Positions 43,725 to 54,900 of a stretch of DNA of 64,000 nucleotides are shown piece after piece. Source of the DNA: Geodermatophilaceae bacterium URHA0031 (GTDB lineage: Bacteria > Actinomycetota > Actinomycetes > Mycobacteriales > Geodermatophilaceae); the NCBI GenBank assembly GCA_000620205.1, contig JHVP01000014.1, forward strand, positions 1 through 64,000, read 5' to 3'. The notes beneath the pieces are model-generated. The model was not told the origin of the DNA. It saw only the letters and a list, made by a program, of their open reading frames with translations, and did not search any database. The position numbers and the translations under genes are program-made. The first letter of the stretch is position 1; the number at the start of each line of letters is the position of its first letter.

Positions 43725-44726
43725 ATGACCAACGCCGTCGTCGTCGAGGGGCTCGTGAAGCGCTTCGGGGAGAACACCGCGCTCGGTGGGGTCGACCTCA
43801 CCGTGTCCGAGGGCACCGTCCTCGGGCTGCTCGGGCCCAACGGGGCGGGCAAGACCACCGTCGTCCGGATCCTCAGCACCCTGCTCCTGCCCGACGCGGG
43901 GCGGGCGGAGGTCAACGGGCTCGACGTCGTCTCGCAGGCCGACCAGGTGCGCGCCACGATCGGGCTCACCGGTCAGTACGCGGCCGTCGACGAGTACCTG
44001 ACCGGTCGGGAGAACCTGGAGATGGTGGGGCGGCTGTACCGGCTGGGCAAGCGGGAGGCCCGCTCCCGCGCCGGCCAGCTGCTCGAGCGGTTCGAGCTGA
44101 CCGACGCGGCGAACCGGCCGGCGAAGACCTACTCCGGGGGCATGCGCCGGCGGCTGGACATCGCGGCCTCGCTGATCGCCCGGCCGCGGGTGCTCTTCCT
44201 CGACGAGCCGACCACGGGGCTCGACCCGCGCAGCCGGCTGGGCATGTGGGAGTTCATCGGCGACCTGGTGAGCGACGGGACGACGATCCTGCTCACCACC
44301 CAGTACCTGGAGGAGGCCGACCGGCTGGCCGACCGGATGGTCGTCATCGACAAGGGCGAGGTGATCGCCCGCGGGACCGCCGACGAGCTGAAGGCCCAGG
44401 TGGGGGGCGAGCGGCTGGAGCTCACCGTCGCCTCGGCGGAGCAGCTCGCCGACGTCGCGGAGGCGCTCGGCCCGCTGGCCCAGGGGGAGTTGCAGCGGGA
44501 CCACCAGTCCCGGCGGCTGTCGCTGCCGGTCACCGGCGGCACCGACACCCTCGCCGAGGCCCTGCGCCGGCTCGCCGGCGTCCGCGCGGACGTGCTGGAC
44601 ATCGGGTTGCGCCGGCCCGACCTCGACGACGTGTTCCTCACCCTGACCGGGCACGCCGCCGAGGAGAAGGCGATGGACGACGAGAGCCGGCCCACGGCCC
44701 CAGCAACCGCAGGAGCGCAGTCATGA
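43725..44726 (+). CDS. ABC transporter ATP-binding protein, DrrA type
   Basis: A 333-residue ATPase with Walker A Gly-Pro-Asn-Gly-Ala-Gly-Lys-Thr-Thr, signature Tyr-Ser-Gly-Gly-Met-Arg-Arg-Arg-Leu-Asp-Ile, Walker B Val-Leu-Phe-Leu-Asp-Glu-Pro and a C-terminal ~90-residue domain ending Arg-Arg-Pro-Asp-Leu-Asp-Asp-Val-Phe-Leu, as in the daunorubicin-resistance DrrA family. It powers the permease encoded next, likely for export of a drug, lipid or own metabolite. ATG 43725; the stop overlaps the permease ATG. No regulator gene is attached. Confidence 0.93.
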   Translation: MTNAVVVEGLVKRFGENTALGGVDLTVSEGTVLGLLGPNGAGKTTVVRILSTLLLPDAGRAEVNGLDVVSQADQVRATIGLTGQYAAVDEYLTGRENLEMVGRLYRLGKREARSRAGQLLERFELTDAANRPAKTYSGGMRRRLDIAASLIARPRVLFLDEPTTGLDPRSRLGMWEFIGDLVSDGTTILLTTQYLEEADRLADRMVVIDKGEVIARGTADELKAQVGGERLELTVASAEQLADVAEALGPLAQGELQRDHQSRRLSLPVTGGTDTLAEALRRLAGVRADVLDIGLRRPDLDDVFLTLTGHAAEEKAMDDESRPTAPATAGAQS

Positions 44727-45529
44727 CCACCCTCGCCGAGACCCTCTCCGACAGTGCCGTCATCACCCGACGGAACCTGATCAAGGTCAAGCGGGTGCCG
44801 GACCTGATCGTCTTCGCGACCCTGTCGCCGATCATGTTCGTGCTGCTGTTCCGGTTCGTGTTCGGTGGCGCCATCAACGTGCCGGGCAACGTGAGCTACG
44901 CCGAGTTCCTGCTGCCCGGCATCTTCACCCAGACGGTGATCTTCGGGTCGACCATCACCGGCTCGAGCATCGCCGAGGACCTGCAGAAGGGTCTGATCGA
45001 CCGGTTCCGATCGCTGCCGATGTCCCGGTCCGCGGTCCTCATCGGCCGGACGGTCGCCGACCTGGGGCTCAACGCCCTCTCCATCGCGGTGATGGCGCTG
45101 ACCGGGCTGGTGGTCGGCTGGCGGATCCACAGCTCGGTCGGCGAGGCGATCGTCGGCTTCCTCCTGCTGCTGGTGTTCTCCTACTCGATCTCCTGGCTGA
45201 TGGCGCTGGTCGGCCTGACGGTGCGCACACCCGAGGTGGTCAACAACGCCAGCTTCATCGTGATCTTCCCGATCACCTTCGTGGCCAGCACCTTCGTGCC
45301 GCTGGAGACCTTCCCGACGGTGCTGCGCACCTTCGCCGAGTGGAACCCGGTCTCCACGGTCGCGCAGTCGGCCCGGGAGCTGTTCGGCAACATCCCGGCA
45401 GGGGTGCCCGAGCCCGACGTCTGGTCGTTGCAGCACCCGCTGGCGTACTCGCTCCTCTGGGCGGCGCTGATCCTGGCGGTCTTCGTGCCGCTGTCGGTAC
45501 GGAAGTACCTGCGTACCGCGAGCCGCTGA
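44723..45529 (+). CDS. ABC transporter permease, DrrB/ABC-2 type
   Basis: A 268-residue ABC-2 permease with six membrane helices. The cytoplasmic loop after the second helix, Ile-Asp-Arg-Phe-Arg-Ser-Leu-Pro-Met-Ser-Arg-Ser-Ala, is the conserved coupling segment; Phe-Val-Pro-Leu-Glu-Thr-Phe-Pro precedes the last helix, as in DrrB. AGGAG lies at 44711–44715 and the ATG overlaps the ATPase stop (ATGA). It forms the membrane channel of the exporter. Confidence 0.93.
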   Translation: MTTLAETLSDSAVITRRNLIKVKRVPDLIVFATLSPIMFVLLFRFVFGGAINVPGNVSYAEFLLPGIFTQTVIFGSTITGSSIAEDLQKGLIDRFRSLPMSRSAVLIGRTVADLGLNALSIAVMALTGLVVGWRIHSSVGEAIVGFLLLLVFSYSISWLMALVGLTVRTPEVVNNASFIVIFPITFVASTFVPLETFPTVLRTFAEWNPVSTVAQSARELFGNIPAGVPEPDVWSLQHPLAYSLLWAALILAVFVPLSVRKYLRTASR

Positions 45530-45623
45530 CGTCCCTGGGCGCCACCGCTCGCGAACTCGCGTCGGGCCCCGCGGGGAGGCCAGTGTTGGTGGGGGTCGGG
45601 GGCCCAGGACGAGGATGGTGCCG

Positions 45624-47711
45624 ATGAGCACCGAAGCCCCGGCCGGGTCGCCGGCCCCCGCGTCCCTGTCCGCCTCCCACCCGCTGGCCGCCCCGTCGAC
45701 GCTGCCCTACCAGCTGCCGCCCTTCGCCGAGATCACGCCGGAGCTCGTGCGGGAGGCGCTGCTGGCGGGCATGGCCGAGCAGCGCGCCGAGGTCACCGCC
45801 CTGGTGGCCGACCCGGCCGAGCCCACCTTCGCCAACACCGTCCTCGCCCTGGAGCGGTCGGGGCAGCTGCTGGCCCGCGCCGAGCGGGTCTTCCACAACC
45901 TGACCTCGGCCGTCTCCTCCGACCGGATCCGCGAGATCGAGCGGGAGATCGCCCCGCTCACCGCCGCGCACGACGACGCCCTCCGGCTCGACCCGGCGCT
46001 CTTCGCCCGGGTCGACGCCGTGCACTCCCGCCGGGCCGACGCCGGCCTGGACGAGGAGTCGGTCCGGCTCATCGAGCGCTACCACCTCGACTTCGTGCTC
46101 GCCGGCGCCGGCCTGGACGACGCCGGGCGGACCCGGCTCAGCGAACTCAACCAGCGGCTGGCCGAACTGAGCACCACCTTCGACCAGAACCTGCAGGCCG
46201 CGACCGAGGCCGCCGCGGTGGAGGTCGCGGACGCCGCCGAGCTCGACGGCCTGTCCGAGGGCGAGGTCGCCGCGGCCGCCGGGGCGGCTGCCGAGCGTGG
46301 CCGTGCGGGGTCCCACCTGCTCACCCTGGTGCTGCCCAGCGGCCAGCCCGCGCTGGCCAAGCTGCGGAACAGGGGGCTGCGCCGACGGCTGTACGAGGGG
46401 TCGGTGACCCGCGCCTCGAGCGGTGAGCACGACAACGGGCCGATCGCCGCGGAGATGGCCCACCTGCGAGCGGTCCGGGCCCGGCTGCTCGGCTTCGACA
46501 CCCACGCCGACCTCATCGCCGCCGACCAGACCGCCAAGACCTCGGCCGCGGTCGACGCGCTGCTGGGCGAGCTGGTCGGTCCCGCCCGGGCGAACGCCGA
46601 GGCGGAGGCCGCGGTGCTCCGCGAGCTGGCCGACGCCGACGGCGTCGAGCTGGCCGCCTGGGACTGGGCCTTCTACTCCGAGCGGGTCCGGGCGGAGCGG
46701 TACGCCGTGGACAGCGCCGCGCTGCGCCCCTGGTTCGAGCTGGACCGGGTGCTGGTCGACGGCGTCTTCCGGGCGGCCGAGCTGCTCTACGGCTACACCT
46801 TCCGCCCGCGCCCCGACCTCGTCGGCTACCACCCCGACACCCGGGTCTGGGAGGTGTTCGGCGCCGACGGCGAGCCGGTCGGGCTGTACCTGGGTGACTA
46901 CTTCGCCCGTGAGGGCAAGCGCGGCGGCGCCTGGATGAGCTCCTTCGTCACCCAGTCGACGTTGCTGGACACCCGCCCGGTCGTGCTCAACAACCTCAAC
47001 GTGAACCGTCCGGCGCCCGGTCAGCCGACGCTGCTGACCCTGTCCGAGGTCACCACGCTCTTCCACGAGTTCGGGCACGCGCTGCACGGGCTGTTCTCCG
47101 CGGTGACCTACCCGCGGTTCTCCGGCACCAGCGTCTCGCGGGACTTCGTCGAGTACCCGAGCCAGGTCAACGAGATGTGGGCGCTGTGGCCGGAGGTCCT
47201 CACCTCCTACGCGAGGCACGTCGAGACCGGTGAGCCGCTGCCGGTGGAGACGGTGCAGGCCATCGAGGCCGCCGCGCTGTGGGGGGAGGGCTTCGCGACG
47301 CTGGAGTACCTCGCCGCGACCCTGCTGGACCAGGCCTGGCACCGGCTGGACCCCGACACCCTGGTCGAGGACCCGCAGGCGTTCGAGGCAGCCGCCCTGG
47401 CCGCGGCGGGGGTCGCGTTCGACCTCGTCCCGCCGCGGTACCGGACGACGTACTTCCAGCACGTCTTCGCCGGCGGGTACTCGGCCGGCTACTACTCCTA
47501 CATCTGGTCCGAGGTGCTGGACGCGGACACCGTGGAGTGGTTCAAGGAGAACGGCGGGCTGCGCCGGGACAACGGCGACGTCTTCCGCAGCCGGCTGCTC
47601 GCCCGGGGCGGGTCCGTCGACTCGCTCGCTGCGTTCCGCGCCGTCCGCGGCCGCGACGCCGACACCGCCCCGCTGCTCCGCCGCCGCGGTTTGAGCACAT
47701 CGCGATCCTGA
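45624..47711 (+). CDS. M3-family metallopeptidase (Dcp/oligopeptidase A-like)
   Basis: A 695-residue cytosolic zinc peptidase that cleaves short peptides. The zinc site His-Glu-Phe-Gly-His-Ala-Leu-His (His481, Glu482, His485) is intact, with the distal Glu expected in the following helix (Glu-Tyr-Pro-Ser-Gln). The substrate-binding Tyr-rich segment Gly-Tyr-Ser-Ala-Gly-Tyr-Tyr-Ser-Tyr near the C-terminus is the Dcp hallmark. Length fits the 680–700 residue Dcp subfamily. ATG 45624 is preferred because GAGG sits 9 bases upstream; ATG 45615 is in frame. Confidence 0.95.
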   Translation: MSTEAPAGSPAPASLSASHPLAAPSTLPYQLPPFAEITPELVREALLAGMAEQRAEVTALVADPAEPTFANTVLALERSGQLLARAERVFHNLTSAVSSDRIREIEREIAPLTAAHDDALRLDPALFARVDAVHSRRADAGLDEESVRLIERYHLDFVLAGAGLDDAGRTRLSELNQRLAELSTTFDQNLQAATEAAAVEVADAAELDGLSEGEVAAAAGAAAERGRAGSHLLTLVLPSGQPALAKLRNRGLRRRLYEGSVTRASSGEHDNGPIAAEMAHLRAVRARLLGFDTHADLIAADQTAKTSAAVDALLGELVGPARANAEAEAAVLRELADADGVELAAWDWAFYSERVRAERYAVDSAALRPWFELDRVLVDGVFRAAELLYGYTFRPRPDLVGYHPDTRVWEVFGADGEPVGLYLGDYFAREGKRGGAWMSSFVTQSTLLDTRPVVLNNLNVNRPAPGQPTLLTLSEVTTLFHEFGHALHGLFSAVTYPRFSGTSVSRDFVEYPSQVNEMWALWPEVLTSYARHVETGEPLPVETVQAIEAAALWGEGFATLEYLAATLLDQAWHRLDPDTLVEDPQAFEAAALAAAGVAFDLVPPRYRTTYFQHVFAGGYSAGYYSYIWSEVLDADTVEWFKENGGLRRDNGDVFRSRLLARGGSVDSLAAFRAVRGRDADTAPLLRRRGLSTSRS

Positions 47712-47828
47712 CGGACCGCACCGCGGCCAGGAGCCGGTGCCGGGGACGCTGAGCCCGTCACCGTGTCCCCGCCGGGGAGCCTCCGGCCCCCGCGCCGGGA
47801 TCACCGACGACTTCGTCGTCGTCCGTAC

Positions 47829-48173
47829 TCAGAGCCAGGGAAGGGCGAGGATCAGGTCCAGGTCGTCCGGGGCGGCGCCGTCGCGGACCAGCCGGTTGGG
47901 CTGGCGGTGGCCGCACCGCGTGCAGCGGTGCACCACCTGCCAGCCCTTCCCGGACTTCTCCACCAGACCCACCGGCTCCATCAGCGCCCGGCAGTCGCTG
48001 GCCCGGTCGCCCGGCAGTTCGTCGACGTGCAGCGACCACAGGCACCACGGGCAGTGGTTGCGGTAGTGACCGTCGGTGTTCGCCGGGACCAGCGTCGAGC
48101 AGTGGCCGCACACGAAGTCGGTGTTCTCCGCCCGTCGTGAGCGCCCCCGTGCGCCGTCCACGGTGCTGGTCAC
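47829..48173 (-). CDS. RNHCP-domain protein
   Basis: A 114-residue protein with the family's name-giving motif Tyr-Arg-Asn-His-Cys-Pro-Trp-Cys-Leu-Trp-Ser-Leu-His-Val, and two zinc-ribbon-like pairs: Cys-Gly-His-Cys near residue 22 and Cys-Thr-Arg-Cys-Gly-His near residue 85. The four CxxC pairs suggest one or two bound zinc ions. No function is established. It starts at GTG 48173, 8 bases after the greA stop, so it is co-transcribed with greA. Confidence 0.9.
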   Translation of the reverse strand: MTSTVDGARGRSRRAENTDFVCGHCSTLVPANTDGHYRNHCPWCLWSLHVDELPGDRASDCRALMEPVGLVEKSGKGWQVVHRCTRCGHRQPNRLVRDGAAPDDLDLILALPWL

Positions 48174-48181
48174 GCGGTCGG

Positions 48182-48688
48182 TCAGGGCACGAACGGCTCG
48201 ACGGCCAGGACCTTCACGGAGATGTCCTTGCCGTTGGGAGCCGTGTAGGTGACCGTCGCGCCCGGTGCCGCACCGACGATCGCCGAGCCCAGCGCCGACT
48301 CGGGGGAGTAGACGGTGAGGTCGGTGGTGCCGGCGATCTCGCGGGAGCCGAGGAGGAACTTCTCGGTGTCGTCCTCGTCGCCGTCGAAGGCGATGGTGAT
48401 GACCGTGCCGAGCGCGGCGTTGGTGGCCGTGGTCGGAGCAGCGCCGACCCGCGCCTTGCGCAGCAGGTCGGTGAGCTGGCGGATCCGGCCCTCCTGCTTG
48501 CCCTGTTCCTCACGCGCCGCGTGGTAGCCGCCGTTCTCCTTGAGGTCACCCTCCTCGCGGCGGTCGTTGATCTCCTTGGCCATCGCCGGTCGGTTCGCGA
48601 TCAGCTGGTCGAGCTCGGCGCGCAGCCGGTCGTGGGCCTCCTGCGTCAGCCAGACGCCCTGGTCCTGCTGGTCAGTCGGGGTGGACAC
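48182..48688 (-). CDS. greA: Transcription elongation factor GreA
   Basis: A 168-residue GreA. The N-terminal coiled coil carries the family's catalytic tip as [15 protein letters not shown], which enters the RNA-polymerase secondary channel to stimulate transcript cleavage (acidic residues Asp/Glu at the loop). The C-terminal FKBP-like domain includes Val-Tyr-Ser-Pro-Glu-Ser-Ala-Leu-Gly. GTG start with AGGAGTG upstream. Divergent from mca, as in many actinobacteria. Confidence 0.95.
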   Translation of the reverse strand: MSTPTDQQDQGVWLTQEAHDRLRAELDQLIANRPAMAKEINDRREEGDLKENGGYHAAREEQGKQEGRIRQLTDLLRKARVGAAPTTATNAALGTVITIAFDGDEDDTEKFLLGSREIAGTTDLTVYSPESALGSAIVGAAPGATVTYTAPNGKDISVKVLAVEPFVP

Positions 48689-48922
48689 GGGATCACTCCT
48701 GGTGCTCGAGAGCGCGACCCTCCGTCAGGAGGGCCACCGGTGGTCAATCCGGGCAACCTAACACCGCTCGGCCCGGCTGTGCAGCCGCCCGCGGAACGGA
48801 ACCGGCCGCGGACCTCGTTGCCGGCCTGCGGCTGACCGGGTCAGCGGAGGAGTGGCGACCCGCACACTCGCGGTGCTCCGGGCCCCGCACCGCGCCGGCC
48901 CGGCGAGGGGGACAATGGACCG

Positions 48923-49810
48923 GTGACCGATGCCGACCAGTTGCGCCTGCTCGCGGTGCACGCCCACCCCGACGACGAGTCGAGCAAGGGCGCAGCGACC
49001 ATGGCGAAGTACGTCGCCGAAGGCGTGCGCGTCATGGTGGCCACCTGCACCGGAGGCGAGCGCGGTTCCGTGCTCAACCCCGCCATGGACCGCCCCGAGG
49101 TCTGGGAGCGGATGGCGGAGATCCGCCAGGCCGAGATGGCCAGAGCGCGGGAGATCCTCGGGATCGAGCAGGAGTTCCTCGGTTTCGTGGACTCCGGACT
49201 CCCCGAGGGCGACCCGCTGCCACCCCTCCCGGAGGGCTGCTTCGCCCTGGTGCCGATCGAGGAGGCCGCGGCTCCGCTGGTCGCGCTGATCCGCCGGTTC
49301 CGGCCGCAGGTGATGACCACCTACGACGAGCGGGGCGGCTACCCCCACCCCGACCACATCCGCACCCACGAGATCTCGGTGCACGCGTTCGAGGCGGCGG
49401 GTGACCCGGAGCGCTACCCGGAGCTCGGCGAACCCTGGCAGGTCAGCAAGCTCTACTACCACATGAGCTTCACCCTGCCGCGGACGAAGGCGCTGCACGA
49501 GGCCGTGCTGGCGACCGGCGGCGAGTCCCCGTACGCGGAGTGGCTGGCCAACTGGGACCCGGAGAAGGACATCTCCCACCGGGTGACCACCCAGGTGCCC
49601 TGCGCCGAGTACTTCCCGGTCCGCGACGCCGCGCTGATCGCCCACGCCACCCAGATCGACCCGACCGGTCGCTGGTTCTCCGTGCCGCTGGACGTGCAGA
49701 GCCATGCCTGGCCGACCGAGGACTACGAGCTGGCCCGCTCGCTGGTCGACTCACCCCTGCCCGAGGACGACCTCTTCGCCGGCGTCCGCAGCTCGGCGGA
49801 GGTGGCATGA
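48923..49810 (+). CDS. mca: Mycothiol S-conjugate amidase Mca
   Basis: A 295-residue zinc amidase of the LmbE/PIG-L family. It cleaves mycothiol S-conjugates of drugs and electrophiles to a mercapturic acid and GlcN-Ins. Zinc ligands are visible in His-Ala-His-Pro-Asp-Asp-Glu (His15, Asp18 region) and in Tyr-Pro-His-Pro-Asp-His (~residue 147); the Asp17 general base is present. The length and Lys in Ser-Ser-Lys-Gly separate Mca from the deacetylase MshB. It implies that the organism makes mycothiol. It ends with a 4-base overlap to the small membrane protein gene. Confidence 0.95.
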   Translation: MTDADQLRLLAVHAHPDDESSKGAATMAKYVAEGVRVMVATCTGGERGSVLNPAMDRPEVWERMAEIRQAEMARAREILGIEQEFLGFVDSGLPEGDPLPPLPEGCFALVPIEEAAAPLVALIRRFRPQVMTTYDERGGYPHPDHIRTHEISVHAFEAAGDPERYPELGEPWQVSKLYYHMSFTLPRTKALHEAVLATGGESPYAEWLANWDPEKDISHRVTTQVPCAEYFPVRDAALIAHATQIDPTGRWFSVPLDVQSHAWPTEDYELARSLVDSPLPEDDLFAGVRSSAEVA

Positions 49811-50127
49811 CCACCGCGCTGACCCTGCTCGCGGTCGACCAGCAGCAGCTGCCCGAGGACGTCGGCAAGTCCGGCCCGCTCGGTCTGCTGCTCATCGTCG
49901 TCCTGCTGATCGCCGTGCTGTTCCTCGGTCGCTCGATGGGCCGGCACCTCAAGCGAGTCCCGCCCAGCTTCGACCCCGCGGACCAGGTGCCCGACACCCC
50001 CGCCGAGCTGGTCGACGTCCCCGCGCGCGACCCGGGTGCGGAGCTGCTGGACACCCTGCGGCGTGCGCCGCTGGCCATCGAGCCGCCCCGCCGGCCCGAC
50101 GACGGCAGCTCCGCGCCCCGGACATGA
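49807..50127 (+). CDS. Small membrane protein coupled to mca
   Basis: A 106-residue protein with one hydrophobic helix (~24–42) followed by [12 protein letters not shown], then an acidic/Pro-rich cytoplasmic tail. The Leu-Lys-Lys/Arg-Val-Pro-Pro-x-Phe-Asp stretch is shared by small proteins that follow mca in other actinobacteria. Starts with ATG overlapping the mca stop (ATGA). Function unknown. Confidence 0.82.
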   Translation: MTTALTLLAVDQQQLPEDVGKSGPLGLLLIVVLLIAVLFLGRSMGRHLKRVPPSFDPADQVPDTPAELVDVPARDPGAELLDTLRRAPLAIEPPRRPDDGSSAPRT

Positions 50128-50157
50128 GGACGACCCGGGCCTCCGCCCGGGTCGTCC
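50128..50157. terminator. Hairpin between convergent genes
   Basis: GGACGACCCGGGC (50128–50140) pairs perfectly with 50145–50157 across the loop CTCC, directly after the small membrane protein gene and 9 bases before the stop of the convergent AMIN-like gene. Confidence 0.9.
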
Positions 50158-50166
50158 CCTGTCGCG

Positions 50167-50742
50167 CTACCAGCGGTGGGCGACGTCGATCACCAGCCGG
50201 GGCGTGTGGTCCGTGTCCGGCGTGCCGGCCAGGGTGAAGACCCGGAACGGCAGCCGGGCCCGCACGCCGAGCCCCAGCGTGGTCTGACCCTCGAACGACC
50301 CGGCCCAGGCGACCTGCCGGAACGTGGTGAACCCGCCGACGGCCACGACCTCACGCGGGTCGCGCGGCTGGAACGTCGGGCCGTGCTCGCCGTACGCCGG
50401 CGCCTTGACGACGACCTGCAGCGCGGCGCCGCCACGGAGCGGGACGACGGCGCCCGAGCCCTCGGTGACGACGGTGCGGACGTAGCGCACGTCGTAGGAG
50501 CCGAAGGTGGCGTCCTGGCCGCCGACGTCGATGACCAGTCGGTCGAAGCAGGCGTGCCGGCCGGCCCGGACGCCGTTGAGCGTCTCGGTGTCGGCGTGGG
50601 TGTCGTGGACCTTCGGCAGCGAGCCCCACGACACGCTGCAGCCGTCGGCGGCGCCCGCCGGGGTGGCCCCGATCAGGACCGCGGCGACCGCGGTCAGAAC
50701 GGCCAGGACGAGAGCGACGGAGCGGGAGCGGGGGCTGTTCAC
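50167..50742 (-). CDS. Secreted AMIN-like-domain protein
   Basis: A 191-residue exported protein: signal peptide of ~31 residues ending Thr-Pro-Ala-Gly-Ala-Ala-Asp, two Cys that may form a disulfide (Asp-Gly-Cys-Ser and His-Ala-Cys-Phe), and a beta-rich body with Arg-Leu-Val-Ile-Asp-Val-Gly repeated at both ends (Asp-Arg-Leu-Val-Ile-Asp and Pro-Arg-Leu-Val-Ile-Asp-Val-Ala-His). This matches actinobacterial 'AMIN-like' proteins related to the peptidoglycan-targeting AMIN fold. A cell-wall-binding role is plausible but not shown. Confidence 0.8.
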   Translation of the reverse strand: MNSPRSRSVALVLAVLTAVAAVLIGATPAGAADGCSVSWGSLPKVHDTHADTETLNGVRAGRHACFDRLVIDVGGQDATFGSYDVRYVRTVVTEGSGAVVPLRGGAALQVVVKAPAYGEHGPTFQPRDPREVVAVGGFTTFRQVAWAGSFEGQTTLGLGVRARLPFRVFTLAGTPDTDHTPRLVIDVAHRW

Positions 50743-50955
50743 GGCTTCCTCCAGAGGTGATGTGAGCCACCTGAGAGTCCCGCGACACGCCGGCTCTTAC
50801 CAGATGCGCGGCGGCTGCACAACAGCTGATCCTCGGCGAGTCGGTTGGCAGATCTCGTCGGGCGTGCGGGGCGCCGCAGCCGACGAGAAGCAAGGCGTTG
50901 CGCTGCGTAGCGCACCCGGCCGGTAGCTCCGTCGTCCGCGGGGTACCCGACGGAC

Positions 50956-52960
<2,005 letters not shown>

Positions 52961-52962
<2 letters not shown>

Positions 52963-52976
52963 TTACACGATTACAG
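52961..52976 (+). promoter_or_regulatory. GATTACA direct repeat upstream of the 53013 gene
   Basis: GATTACA occurs twice, at 52961–52967 and 52969–52975, starting inside the stop codon of the DUF255 gene. It is the most AT-rich spot for kilobases and lies 37 bases before the next GTG, which has a strong GAGGAGG. It probably contains the promoter -10 region or an operator of the following gene. Confidence 0.45.
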
Positions 52977-53012
52977 TGGTGCACGTAGAGCCGTCGTCCT
53001 GAGGAGGACACC

Positions 53013-53597
53013 GTGCACGCACACCACCGTTTCCCACCCGAGGGCTTCCCGGGCCGGGGCCGCGCCCGCGGCCGGGCCGCCGATGCCCCACCGCCGGTCG
53101 AGCGCGCCGAGGTCGCCGGCTGGTTCGCCGGCCGGCTGCCCGACGAGTGGTTCACCGGCCCGGTCGAGCTGGTCATCGACCGGGACGAGATCACCGTCGT
53201 CGGTGCCGTGGCCGAGCCGGACGCCGGCGACGGCGACCCGGCGGCAGCCCGCGCCGGCCGGATCTCCCGGTTCCGCGAGCAGACCCGCCCGGCCCGGATG
53301 GCCATCGCTGACGCCGCGCAGGAGCGGTACGGCCGCTCGGTCGCCTGGGGTGCCTCCTGCGGCGACGTCCGCGAGCTGTTCACCACGCTGTCGGTGCCGG
53401 TGATGACCCGGCTGCGCCAGCCCGAGCGGCTGGTCCTGGACACCCTCGTCGACGCCGGGGTCGCCCGCTCCCGGTCCGAGGCGCTCGCCTGGGCGGTCCG
53501 GCTGGTCGGGCAGCACACCGACGACTGGCTGTCCCAGCTGCGCGAGGCGATGGCCGCGGTGGAGCAGGTCCGCGCGCAGGGCCCCCAGGTCACCTGA
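53013..53597 (+). CDS. Conserved protein with C-terminal ribbon-helix-helix-like segment
   Basis: A 194-residue protein. An Arg/Gly/Pro-rich N-terminus (~1–30) precedes a mixed alpha/beta region (Trp-Phe-Thr-Gly-Pro-Val-Glu-Leu-Val-Ile-Asp-Arg-Asp-Glu). The C-terminal ~60 residues read strand–helix–turn–helix: Val-Pro-Val-Met-Thr-Arg-Leu, Glu-Arg-Leu-Val-Leu-Asp-Thr-Leu-Val-Asp-Ala-Gly, then Ser-Arg-Ser-Glu-Ala-Leu-Ala-Trp-Ala-Val-Arg. This is the pattern of ribbon-helix-helix (CopG/Arc-like) DNA-binding proteins, so a regulator is possible. I do not recognise the full-length family. Excellent ribosome-binding site GAGGAGG at 53001–53007. Confidence 0.72.
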   Translation: MHAHHRFPPEGFPGRGRARGRAADAPPPVERAEVAGWFAGRLPDEWFTGPVELVIDRDEITVVGAVAEPDAGDGDPAAARAGRISRFREQTRPARMAIADAAQERYGRSVAWGASCGDVRELFTTLSVPVMTRLRQPERLVLDTLVDAGVARSRSEALAWAVRLVGQHTDDWLSQLREAMAAVEQVRAQGPQVT

Positions 53598-53631
53598 TCC
53601 CCGGGTGGCGGGAGCAGGGACACTGGGCCGT

Positions 53632-54876
53632 GTGACCACTGACGTCGAGCCCACCCGCACCGACGTCCTGGTCGTCGGAGCCGGACCGGCCGGGTCCGCC
53701 GCCGCTGCCTGGGCGGCGCGCGCCGGAGCGGACGTCGTCCTCGCCGACGCCGCCGTCTTCCCGCGGGACAAGACCTGCGGCGACGGGCTGACCCCCCGCG
53801 CGATGGGCGAGCTCGACCGGCTCGGCCTCGGCGACTGGGTGCGGTCCAAGGGCCGCAACCGGGGTCTGCGCGCGGCCGGTTTCGGTCAGGAGCTGCTGCT
53901 GCCCTGGCCGGGCGGCTCGCTGCCCGACCACGGCGGCGCGGTGCCCCGCACCGAGCTCGACGCCCGGGTCCGCGACGTGGCCCTGGGCGCGGGTGCGCAG
54001 CCGCTGGAGGGTGCCCGTGCCGTGGACGTGGAGCGGGACGGCGACCGCGCGGCCGGGGTGGTGTTCCGCCGCCCCGACGGGTCGACGACGACGGTGCGCT
54101 GCCGTCGGCTGGTCGTGGCCGACGGCGCCCGCTCCCCGCTGGGCCGGGTGCTCGGGCGGGAGTGGCACCGGGACACCGCCTACGGCGTCGCTGCCCGCGG
54201 CTACATCGACTCCGGCCGCAGCGACGACGAGTGGATCTCCTCGCACCTGGAGCTGCGCGGAGCGGACGGGGAGCTGCTGTCCGGCTACGGGTGGGTCTTC
54301 CCGCTCGGGGACGGCGAGGTGAACGTCGGCGTGGGCACCCTGGCCACCGAGCGGCGTCCGGCCGACGTCCGGCTGCGCAGCCTGCTCGATCTGTACGCCG
54401 ACCAGCGGCGGGACGAGTGGGAGTTCGACGGCGCCGTCCGCGCCCCGGCCAGCGCCCTGCTGCCGATGGGCGGGGCGGTGTCCGGGGTCGCCGGGCGCAA
54501 CTGGGCGCTGATCGGTGACGCGGCGGGCTGCGTGAACCCGCTCAACGGGGAGGGCATCGACTACGGCCTGGAGACCGGGCGCAGCGTCGTCGAGCTCCTC
54601 GGGACCGACGACTGGACCGCTGCCTGGCCGGCGGTCCTCCGCCGGCACTACGGCGAGGCGTTCTCCATCGCCCGGCGGCTGGCCGGGCTGCTCACCGTGC
54701 CGCGGCTGCTGCCGGCGGCCGGGCCGGTCGGCATGCGGTCGACGGCGCTGATGACGGTGGCCCTGCGGGTGATGGGCAACCTGGTCACGGAGGCCGACCG
54801 CGACGTGGTGGCCCGCGCCTGGCGCCTCGCCGGCAAGCTGTCCCTCAGGCTGGACCACCGCACCCCGTTCGCCTGA
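53632..54876 (+). CDS. Geranylgeranyl-reductase-family FAD enzyme (MenJ-like candidate)
   Basis: A 414-residue flavoprotein. Rossmann motif Val-Val-Gly-Ala-Gly-Pro-Ala-Gly-Ser-Ala-Ala-Ala near residue 15, Lys-Thr-Cys-Gly-Asp-Gly-Leu-Thr-Pro-Arg (family signature) near 50, and the second FAD motif Leu-Ile-Gly-Asp-Ala-Ala-Gly-Cys-Val-Asn-Pro-Leu-Asn-Gly-Glu-Gly-Ile are present. The family saturates isoprenoid chains; in mycobacteria and relatives MenJ partly reduces the menaquinone tail. That role fits an actinobacterium but the nuo/men genes are not nearby, so substrate is inferred. GTG 53632 preferred; 34 bases after the previous gene. Confidence 0.88.
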   Translation: MTTDVEPTRTDVLVVGAGPAGSAAAAWAARAGADVVLADAAVFPRDKTCGDGLTPRAMGELDRLGLGDWVRSKGRNRGLRAAGFGQELLLPWPGGSLPDHGGAVPRTELDARVRDVALGAGAQPLEGARAVDVERDGDRAAGVVFRRPDGSTTTVRCRRLVVADGARSPLGRVLGREWHRDTAYGVAARGYIDSGRSDDEWISSHLELRGADGELLSGYGWVFPLGDGEVNVGVGTLATERRPADVRLRSLLDLYADQRRDEWEFDGAVRAPASALLPMGGAVSGVAGRNWALIGDAAGCVNPLNGEGIDYGLETGRSVVELLGTDDWTAAWPAVLRRHYGEAFSIARRLAGLLTVPRLLPAAGPVGMRSTALMTVALRVMGNLVTEADRDVVARAWRLAGKLSLRLDHRTPFA

Positions 54877-54900
54877 CGACTCGCCCGCAGGCGCCCTCCG